Below, piece after piece: positions 44,695 to 51,538 of a DNA stretch of 64,000 nt. The stretch is taken from contig NZ_JAAFZC010000001.1 in the NCBI RefSeq assembly GCF_010614805.1, positions 2,210,001 to 2,274,000 of the forward strand. The letters run 5' to 3'. The stretch is from Pseudooceanicola aestuarii (GTDB lineage Bacteria > Pseudomonadota > Alphaproteobacteria > Rhodobacterales > Rhodobacteraceae). The notes under the pieces were generated by a model that saw only the letters and a list, made by a program, of their open reading frames with translations, searched no databases and was not told the DNA's origin. The first letter of the stretch is position 1; the number at the start of each line of letters is the position of its first letter. The position numbers and the translations under genes are program-made.

Positions 44695-44783
44695 GGCGGT
44701 CTCCTCTCGCTGGGATGGATGTAGTTGCCAGAACGGGGACAACCAAGTAGGGGCAGGGCTGCATCAGGGCAGGGGGATGGCGC

Positions 44784-45326
44784 ATGAATGCACAGCCGAA
44801 CGAGACACGGGACAGCGCCGGGCGGGGTGACGGCACCGGAAGCGCAGGAGGGAACAGCGGCGTGTTGGCAATGCTGGAGGTCAGCCAGGCACGCCGGGTG
44901 ACCGGGCTGGCCGTTCTGGGCGGGCTGGCTGCGGTGCTGACCCTGCTGGCCCTGGCAGAGGCGCCGGCCGCGCTGCCATGGCGGATGATGCTTCTGGCGA
45001 TGGCGGGGCTGACGGGCTGGGCGGCGTTGCGCATGTACCAAGCCACCGCGCTGACCCTGACCCTGACCGAGGAGGCGCTGTGCGACAGCAGCGGCCACGA
45101 GATCACGCGGATCACCGATATCGCCAGCGTGGATCGCGGGTTCTTTGCCTTCAAGCCATCGAACGGGTTCATCCTGCGACTGTCCCGGCCGGTGGCGGCG
45201 CGCTGGCGGCCGGGGGTCTATTGGCAGGCGCGGCGTCGGGTCGGTGTCGGCGGGCTGACCCGCGCGGCGGAGGCGCGGGCCATGGCCGATGTACTGTCGG
45301 TGATGCTGGCCCGCAGGGAGGGCTGA
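44784..45326 (+). CDS. Conserved two-helix membrane protein with a PH-like domain
   Basis: The 180-residue protein has a hydrophilic start (residues 1-38), two membrane helices (about 40-60 and 65-85) and a cytoplasmic beta-rich tail with LTLTEEALCDSSGHEITRI then FFAFKPSNGFILRL. This layout recurs in uncharacterised Rhodobacterales proteins and recalls bacterial PH-like (bPH2) domains. No function can be assigned. It is divergent from the pirin gene, with 89 bp between starts. Confidence 0.7.
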   Translation: MNAQPNETRDSAGRGDGTGSAGGNSGVLAMLEVSQARRVTGLAVLGGLAAVLTLLALAEAPAALPWRMMLLAMAGLTGWAALRMYQATALTLTLTEEALCDSSGHEITRITDIASVDRGFFAFKPSNGFILRLSRPVAARWRPGVYWQARRRVGVGGLTRAAEARAMADVLSVMLARREG

Positions 45327-45341
45327 GCCGGGCGCCGGGCC

Positions 45342-45896
45342 TCAGCCGTCGGGGTCGAACTTCAGCTGCGCGGCAAAACGCGGCCGGGTGAAGACGAAGG
45401 TGGTCATGGTGAAATCGTCGATTCCGGTTTCCACGGGGAACTCGTAATCGTTCCATGTCTCGACCAGGATCAGCTCGTCTCCGGAGGCGAGGATGGGCAG
45501 GTGATCGTGGTAATCGTAGATGTCGCTGCTGGTCAGGGCGGACTGGCCGCCGCGGACCTGGGACCAGGTGATCTTGTACTGATCGTCGCTGTCGGAATAG
45601 CGCACGGAGCTGACGCGCAGCGCGCTGTTGTTGCCGCCGTTCAGCAGGTAATCGTAGAACTTCTTGGTGTTCGAGATATAGGTCGGCGTGATGTACTGCG
45701 TTTCCCGCGAGAGCATGTCCGAGATCGAATAGGCGGCCTTTTCATTCTGCACCTTCACGCGCATCACGTCGTAGAAACCGTAGATCGCAAGGAAGGCCCA
45801 GATCAGCAGCGGGAACATGATGATGAACTCGGCTGCAAGGAACCCGTCCTCGCGGCGGGCAAAGCGCAGGATATGGCGGCGAAGGGCTGTCATCAC
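45342..45896 (-). CDS. TadE-like pilus assembly protein
   Basis: The 184-residue protein has a basic start and a pseudopilin-type segment REDGFLAAEFIIMFPLLIWAF (about residues 15-35), where a prepilin-peptidase-type site precedes the hydrophobic stretch with a conserved glutamate. The rest is periplasmic. This matches TadE/TadF minor pseudopilins of the Flp/Tad pilus. Its ATG overlaps the upstream gene's stop by four bases (ATGA), so it is the last gene of a three-gene operon. Confidence 0.82.
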   Translation of the reverse strand: MMTALRRHILRFARREDGFLAAEFIIMFPLLIWAFLAIYGFYDVMRVKVQNEKAAYSISDMLSRETQYITPTYISNTKKFYDYLLNGGNNSALRVSSVRYSDSDDQYKITWSQVRGGQSALTSSDIYDYHDHLPILASGDELILVETWNDYEFPVETGIDDFTMTTFVFTRPRFAAQLKFDPDG

Positions 45897-46432
45897 TTCG
45901 GCTCGTTCACAAAGGCGCTGAGGGAGAAGATGCTGATTTCACCATTGCCGTCCTTCATCACCTGTTTGCCCAGCCCGGCACCGGGGAAGATCGGCTTGAT
46001 CTTCACGCAGGCGCGCAGCAGCATCAGTTCGTTTTGGCCACCGTTGGTGAATTGGCGCACGGGCGTCACCTCTTCGCTGCGGTCGATGCAATCGGTGCTG
46101 TTGGTGAATTCCACGTAGTTGGAGCGCAGATTGGTCGGTTTCATCTCCAGCCGCAGCGTTTCCTCGCAATCGGGGATGAACCCGGCATAGGAGCAGATCC
46201 GATCCTTGATGTCCGCGTGCTGCACCTCGTTGCCCGAAATCAGGCGCAAGTCGCGCACGGCCAGGTCCAGCCCGCGTTCCAGCATGGTCTGTTTCAGCGT
46301 CATCATGCCCTGTTCAACCCCGGACATCGCGGTGATGAACAGGATGAAGAAGGCAAAGGCGAATTCCACCGTGGAGGTACCACTTTCGTCGCCGGAAAAC
46401 CGGCGGAGACGGGACAGGATGCGGTGTCTCAC
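45893..46432 (-). CDS. TadE/TadF-like pseudopilin
   Basis: The 179-residue protein has the segment ESGTSTVEFAFAFFILFITA near residues 15-34, a typical TadE-like pseudopilin start with the glutamate after the cleavage region. Four cysteines lie in the periplasmic part. I chose a GTG start at 46432 because it overlaps the stop of the VWA gene by four bases (GTGA) and gives the usual length. The longer ATG-initiated frame runs into the upstream gene. Confidence 0.8.
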   Translation of the reverse strand: MRHRILSRLRRFSGDESGTSTVEFAFAFFILFITAMSGVEQGMMTLKQTMLERGLDLAVRDLRLISGNEVQHADIKDRICSYAGFIPDCEETLRLEMKPTNLRSNYVEFTNSTDCIDRSEEVTPVRQFTNGGQNELMLLRACVKIKPIFPGAGLGKQVMKDGNGEISIFSLSAFVNEPK

Positions 46433-47883
46433 TGGATCAGCCTCAGCTGGTTCAGTTGCCGTGCGATGGAGCCGAAGGCCTCCGAAAGCTCGATCCCCTC
46501 CACACGGTAGAAATGCGCGGGCGAGGAGGCGCAATCTTCCATCACATCGGCCCCGTCATTGTTGACTTCGAAGCCGATGGTCCAGACGATTATGCCCTTT
46601 TTCTTGGCTTCGGTGCAGATCCGGTCCAGCAGGTCGTCGCCCTCGTCGGCGGTATAGGCCGTGCGGTAGTAATCGTCGTGCTTGTCTTCGTCGACATGCT
46701 CGTCCAGCCAGCTGGACAATTCGTTGTAGGCCCAGTGATAGCGCATCGACGGGGTTTCGTAGGCCTCGTCACGGATGCGGATGGTCTTGACGTTCTCGCC
46801 GTCGGTCATCAGCACCACGGTTTTCAATGCGCCGGCGGTCCAGGCGGTCGGGCGGTCGGCAAAGACGTCGGGCACCAGTTCGCTGCCGCCATTGTCATCG
46901 GCCTCGGCCATGGATTGGATAATCGGCTGGAAGGCCGGATCCAGAAGGCCCACACCCCATTTCATGCCCAGGTGGATCGACGTGTTCTCCCGTGCCTGAA
47001 GATCGCCGATGACGTCCTTCAGCTTGGCCGTGCTCTGCGAGAAGGGCACGATTTCCTCGAAGCTCTCGTCCGGGCATTCCGGGCTGTCGATGTAGCCGCC
47101 GGTGTCGTAATTGTCCGCGAAGAACGGGAATTGCGTATAGGACGTGTCGGGCGAAATCGCGGTGGTGTCGAAATCGCTGTCCTTGAATTCGATGCAGTGG
47201 GAATAGTCATGCAACTGCGTGACGTTCAGCCGGGTCATGATATCGCGGCCAGGATTGACCTGCGAGGAATAGGTGACAAGAGACACGGAGACGAGGTCTT
47301 CGGTGTCCTCCTTGATCACCGTGTCGACGAATTCCTTGGCCGCGGTCCGCATGTTGCTCAGCCGGCTGCTGCGCCCCATGGAGCCGGAAATGTCCAGCAC
47401 CAGCGACACTTCGGCATTGCCGATCGATTCCTCGGCGATGCCACGGGCGGACACATCCAGCACATCTACCCCGACCTGGCCGATGAACTGGGTCGAGATC
47501 TGCTTGTTCGCCTGGGCCTCGACCCGGCGATACCCCGCCCGGTTGATGACCGAGATGTCATCGGGGTCAAGATAGCTGGCCATGTCTGCCTTGGCGAAAT
47601 AATCCTTCACGATTTCCTTTGGTTCAAGGTCGTTCTTGGTGTTGGCGGCAGCCAGCAGGGCGCGATCCATCACCGCCTGAAGGCGCACGCGCTCCATTTC
47701 GAAGCGCATGAAATCATAGGCCATGCCGCCACCGATCAGCATGATCAGGAACAGAAACAGCGTCAGCGGAACCATCACGCCGTTTTCGTCGCGTGCGAAC
47801 CCGACCAGGCGGGACACCACGGCGGCGCGGCGCGGGCGGGGCCCGGCTCCTTGTCGCTTCAGCTTCTTGGTGTTGTTTACCAT
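46429..47883 (-). CDS. TadG-like protein with von Willebrand factor A domain
   Basis: The 484-residue protein starts with a basic region and one membrane helix (about residues 39-57), where the TadE-like element is DENGVMVPLTLFLFLIMLI. A periplasmic VWA domain begins near residue 158 with the MIDAS motif VLDISGSMG and contains VVLMTDGEN near residue 360 as the second metal site. It matches Flp pilus TadG-like proteins, which may anchor or regulate the pilus. It is the first gene of the operon; no core tad genes (ATPase, secretin, pilin) are in this window. Confidence 0.85.
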   Translation of the reverse strand: MVNNTKKLKRQGAGPRPRRAAVVSRLVGFARDENGVMVPLTLFLFLIMLIGGGMAYDFMRFEMERVRLQAVMDRALLAAANTKNDLEPKEIVKDYFAKADMASYLDPDDISVINRAGYRRVEAQANKQISTQFIGQVGVDVLDVSARGIAEESIGNAEVSLVLDISGSMGRSSRLSNMRTAAKEFVDTVIKEDTEDLVSVSLVTYSSQVNPGRDIMTRLNVTQLHDYSHCIEFKDSDFDTTAISPDTSYTQFPFFADNYDTGGYIDSPECPDESFEEIVPFSQSTAKLKDVIGDLQARENTSIHLGMKWGVGLLDPAFQPIIQSMAEADDNGGSELVPDVFADRPTAWTAGALKTVVLMTDGENVKTIRIRDEAYETPSMRYHWAYNELSSWLDEHVDEDKHDDYYRTAYTADEGDDLLDRICTEAKKKGIIVWTIGFEVNNDGADVMEDCASSPAHFYRVEGIELSEAFGSIARQLNQLRLIQ

Positions 47884-48235
47884 CTACCCACTTTCCAGAG
47901 GCGCATGATGATTCCCCTCTCATCACAGGCCGTGGAGTAGAGGCGTAGTTTCTCTATCGGGCGAAATTAGGGCGGCAATGCGGTTCCGCCGCGCCCTGCT
48001 GCCGCGCTGCGGCGGACAATTGCGGGGCCGTTGGCGCATTGTTCGCGGCCCGGAACAGGCAAGGCGGGGCCGGTGCGGGGCAGGGGCGTGGCAGAGGCTG
48101 GGCAGGAACGGGGGAGAATCGGGGTAGGTTTGTCTCGAAACTGCGATAATCCCGTGCCACACTTCCCCGGCGACGGAGGACACGGGGCAGCTGATCGGCC
48201 CCGCGCCGGGATCGCACCAGGATGGAGGGATGCGG
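47884..48235. other. Divergent promoter region between the Tad operon and gdh
   Basis: This 352-bp stretch contains a hairpin with eight-base arms TCCGCCGC (47985-47992) and GCGGCGGA (48009-48016). The right part is a G-rich purine stretch leading into a GGAGGG ribosome site for gdh. No confident promoter boxes or other genes are seen. Confidence 0.45.
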
Positions 48236-49666
48236 ATGTCAGCCGCCAGAGAACCGAGCTTTCGCGAGAGTGTCGACCTGATGTTCAACCGGGCGGTGGC
48301 CCTGATGGACCTGCCGCCGGGGCTGGAAGAGAAGATCCGGGTCTGCAACGCCACCTATACCGTGCGGTTCGGTGTCCGGCTGCGCGGCCAGATCCATACC
48401 TTTACCGGCTATCGTTCGGTCCATTCGGAGCACATGGAACCGGTCAAGGGCGGCATCCGTTTTGCCACCGCCGTGCACCAGGACGAGGTGGAGGCGCTGG
48501 CGGCGCTGATGACCTACAAATGCGCGCTGGTGGAGGCGCCGTTCGGCGGCTCCAAGGGCGGGCTGCGCATCGACCCGCGGGCGTGGGAAGAGCACGAGCT
48601 GGAGCAGATCACCCGCCGCTTTGCCTATGAACTGATCAAGCGCGACCTGATCCACCCCGCCCAGAACGTCCCCGCCCCGGACATGGGCACGGGCGAACGG
48701 GAAATGGCCTGGATGGCCGACCAATATGCACGGATGAACACCACCGACATCAATTCCCGCGCCTGCGTCACCGGAAAGCCGCCCAATGCAGGCGGTATCG
48801 CCGGTCGGGTGGAGGCGACGGGCCGGGGGGTGCAATACGCGCTGCGCGAGTTCTTCCGCTATCCCGATGACATCGCCAAGGCAGGGCTGTCCGGTACGTT
48901 GGATGGCAAGCGGGTCATCGTGCAGGGGCTGGGCAATGTCGGCTACCACGCGGCGCTGTTCCTGCGCGAGGAGGATGGCGCGCGGGTCACCGGCATCATC
49001 GAACGCGACGGGGCGCTTTTCAATCCCGACGGGCTGGACGTGCGCGCCGTGCACGAGTGGATCGCCAAGCATGGCGGTGTGCGCGATTTTCCCGACGCCA
49101 TCCATAGCGCCGATGGCGCCGCCGTGCTGGAGGAGGAATGCGACATCCTGATCCCCGCCGCGCTGGAGGGGGTGATTTCCATGGAGAATGCGCCCCGGAT
49201 CAAGGCCCCGTTGATCATCGAGGCCGCGAACGGCCCGATCACCGCCGGCGCCGATGACATCCTGCGCGCCAAGGGCACGGTGATCATCCCCGACATGTAC
49301 GCCAATGCCGGCGGCGTCACGGTCAGCTATTTCGAATGGGTCAAGAACCTCAGCCATATCCGGTTCGGCCGAATGCAGCGCCGCCAGGAGGAGGCCCGGC
49401 ACGAACTGATCGTGCAGGAGCTGGAGCGGCTGGACCGCTACCTGGGCGGGGCCTGGTCCATGTCTCCGGATTTCAAGGCAAAATACCTGCGCGGCGCGGA
49501 TGAGCTGGAGTTGGTCCGCTCGGGCCTGGATGACACGATGCGCACCGCCTACCAATCCATGCGCGAGGTCTGGCACGGTCGGCCCGACGTGCAGGATTTG
49601 CGCACGGCGGCCTATCTGGTGTCGATCACCCGCGTTGCCTCAAGCTACCGGGCGAAGGGGCTGTAA
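48236..49666 (+). CDS. Glutamate dehydrogenase (Glu/Leu/Phe/Val family)
   Basis: The 476-residue enzyme interconverts glutamate and 2-oxoglutarate plus ammonium. Family blocks are VKGGIRFAT near residue 70, the catalytic lysine region TYKCALVEAPFGGSKGG near 94-110, and the nucleotide loop VQGLGNVGYHAA near residue 227. Length and the C-terminal YANAGGVTVSYFEW fit hexameric GDH1-type enzymes; NAD versus NADP use cannot be told. The ATG at 48236 is preferred to 48230 because GGAGGG is correctly spaced only for the later one. A two-hairpin element follows 25 bp past the stop. Confidence 0.93.
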   Translation: MSAAREPSFRESVDLMFNRAVALMDLPPGLEEKIRVCNATYTVRFGVRLRGQIHTFTGYRSVHSEHMEPVKGGIRFATAVHQDEVEALAALMTYKCALVEAPFGGSKGGLRIDPRAWEEHELEQITRRFAYELIKRDLIHPAQNVPAPDMGTGEREMAWMADQYARMNTTDINSRACVTGKPPNAGGIAGRVEATGRGVQYALREFFRYPDDIAKAGLSGTLDGKRVIVQGLGNVGYHAALFLREEDGARVTGIIERDGALFNPDGLDVRAVHEWIAKHGGVRDFPDAIHSADGAAVLEEECDILIPAALEGVISMENAPRIKAPLIIEAANGPITAGADDILRAKGTVIIPDMYANAGGVTVSYFEWVKNLSHIRFGRMQRRQEEARHELIVQELERLDRYLGGAWSMSPDFKAKYLRGADELELVRSGLDDTMRTAYQSMREVWHGRPDVQDLRTAAYLVSITRVASSYRAKGL

Positions 49667-49691
49667 CGCCGCGCCGTTCCGGTGGCAGGAC

Positions 49692-49765
49692 GGGAAGGGG
49701 GGACGCTGTCCCCCCTCTTGCGCTGCGCGCAATTCACCCCCCTGCGGTATTTGCGCCCGAAGGGG
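49692..49765 (+). repeat. Dispersed intergenic two-hairpin element, copy 2
   Basis: Hairpin 1 pairs 49696-49704 with 49708-49716 (one G-C pair longer than copy 1, same GCT loop). Hairpin 2 pairs TTGCGC (49718-49723) with GCGCAA (49727-49732), loop TGC. The tail TGCGGTATTTGCGCCCGAAG follows. It lies after gdh and before soxB, where it may end gdh transcription. Confidence 0.75.
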
Positions 49766-49918
49766 GCAGAGTGAGGAACGAACGGGGTCAGGCGCGGGAG
49801 GGGGGGATCGTGCCGACGCGCCGGGCGGTGGCGCGGGTGGATCGTGAAAAGTCGCGCGGGGGCATTGATCCCGACGCGCTTAATTGCTTCTCTTTGCGCA
49901 GATGGCGAGGAGCGGCAG

Positions 49919-51172
49919 ATGCGGTTTTCGGGATGGCGGGTGATCCGCGAAGGTCTGACCGGCAACAGGGGCTGGGGGCCGCATTGGCGCGACCCTGAGC
50001 CCAGGCCCGCCTATGATATCGTCATCATCGGCGGCGGCGGCCACGGGCTGGCCGCCGCCTATTACCTCGCGCGCGCACACGGGCTGAGCAATGTCGCGGT
50101 TCTGGAAAAGGGGTACCTGGGCGGCGGCAACGTCGGGCGCAACACGACCATCGTGCGGGCGAATTACTTCCTGCCGGGAAACAGCGAATTCTATTCGCTG
50201 TCGATGAAATTGTGGGAGGGGCTGGAACGCGATCTGAACTACAACGTGATGCATTCGCAGCGCGGGCTGATCAACCTGTTCCATTCCGACGGCCAGCGCG
50301 ATGCCTTTGCCCGGCGCGGCAATGCGATGATCAACCAGGGCGACGATGCTGTCCTGCTGGACCGGGAGGGGGTGCGCGCCATGCTGCCCTATCTGGATTT
50401 CGAGCAGGGGCGGTTCCCGATCTACGGCGGGCTCTACCATCCGCGCGGCGGCACGGCGCGCCATGACGCGGTGGCCTGGGGCTATGCGCGGGGGGCGTCG
50501 GATCGCGGGGTGGACCTGATCCAGAATTGCGAGGTCACCGGGATCGACATGGAAAACGGCGCCGTCACCGGGGTCCGGACTTCGCGCGGGGCGATCCGGG
50601 CGCGCAAGGTGGCCATCGTGACCGCCGGACGCTCGGGTCAGGTGGCAGCACTGGCCGGGATGCGCCTGCCGGTGGAAAGCCATATCCTTCAGGCCTTTGT
50701 CACCGAAGGGCTGAAGCCGGTGATCGACCACGTGGTGAGTTTCGGCATGGGGCATTTCTACATCAGCCAGTCGGACAAGGGCGGGCTGGTGTTCGGCGGG
50801 GATCTGGATTTTCATCCCTCCTATGCGCAGCGCGGCAACCTGCCGATGGCGGAACATGTGATGGAGGCGGGGATGACCCTGATGCCGGCGATCGGCAAGG
50901 CGCGGGTGCTGCGCAGCTGGGGCGGGATCATGGACATGACGCCGGACGGCTCGCCGGTGATCGATCGCACGGATATCGGCGGGCTCTACCTGGATTGCGG
51001 CTGGTGCTACGGCGGGTTCAAGGCGGTGCCGGCCTCCGGCTTTGCGCTGGCGCATCTGCTGGCGACGGACCGGCCGCATCCGGCGGCGGCGGGGTTCCGG
51101 CTGAACCGGTTCCGCGATGGGGCCGGGCTGATGGACGAGGAGGGAACCGGTGCGCAACACAACCTGCATTGA
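49919..51172 (+). CDS. soxB: Sarcosine oxidase beta subunit
   Basis: The 417-residue flavoprotein is the catalytic subunit of heterotetrameric sarcosine oxidase, which oxidises sarcosine to glycine with transfer of the one-carbon unit to tetrahydrofolate. The FAD loop YDIVIIGGGGHGLAAAYYL lies near residues 32-50, and GGNVGRNTTIVRANY near residues 72-86 is a typical SoxB block. The ATG at 49919 follows GAGGAG; an upstream in-frame ATG at 49844 is in noise. It starts the soxBDAG operon, with a 105-bp gap before soxD. Confidence 0.95.
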   Translation: MRFSGWRVIREGLTGNRGWGPHWRDPEPRPAYDIVIIGGGGHGLAAAYYLARAHGLSNVAVLEKGYLGGGNVGRNTTIVRANYFLPGNSEFYSLSMKLWEGLERDLNYNVMHSQRGLINLFHSDGQRDAFARRGNAMINQGDDAVLLDREGVRAMLPYLDFEQGRFPIYGGLYHPRGGTARHDAVAWGYARGASDRGVDLIQNCEVTGIDMENGAVTGVRTSRGAIRARKVAIVTAGRSGQVAALAGMRLPVESHILQAFVTEGLKPVIDHVVSFGMGHFYISQSDKGGLVFGGDLDFHPSYAQRGNLPMAEHVMEAGMTLMPAIGKARVLRSWGGIMDMTPDGSPVIDRTDIGGLYLDCGWCYGGFKAVPASGFALAHLLATDRPHPAAAGFRLNRFRDGAGLMDEEGTGAQHNLH

Positions 51173-51277
51173 GGGCGCTGTTTCAGGGCGGCGGCCGGGG
51201 TTTCGTCCACAGCGGGGCCGGGGCAGTTCCTGCGCGGGGCATCTGCGTATTTCGGGAACGACGAAGGGGGCAGGCCC

Positions 51278-51538
51278 ATGCGGCTGAGCTGTCCGTTTTG
51301 CGGGACGCGCGACCGGCGCGAATTCACCTATGGCGGTGCCGCGCTGGCACGGCCGGACGGGGCCGAATGGGGGGCGGATTGGGACGCCTACCTGCATCTC
51401 CGGGACAATCCCGCGGGGGTCTCCGTGGAATATTGGGTCCATGCCATGGGCTGCGGCGCCTGGCTGCGGGTAACGCGCGATACGGTGACCCATGCGGTGC
51501 AGAACGTCGTTGTCGCAAGCGGGGAGGGCGCGGCATGA
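51278..51538 (+). CDS. soxD: Sarcosine oxidase delta subunit
   Basis: The 86-residue zinc-binding subunit begins MRLSCPFCGTRDRREF with a CxxC pair at residues 5 and 8; the C-terminal HAMGCGAWLRV supplies further ligands (His and Cys). This is the usual size and pattern of SoxD. The stop overlaps the soxA start (ATGA). It stabilises the complex and is thought to lie near the subunit interface. Confidence 0.94.
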   Translation: MRLSCPFCGTRDRREFTYGGAALARPDGAEWGADWDAYLHLRDNPAGVSVEYWVHAMGCGAWLRVTRDTVTHAVQNVVVASGEGAA

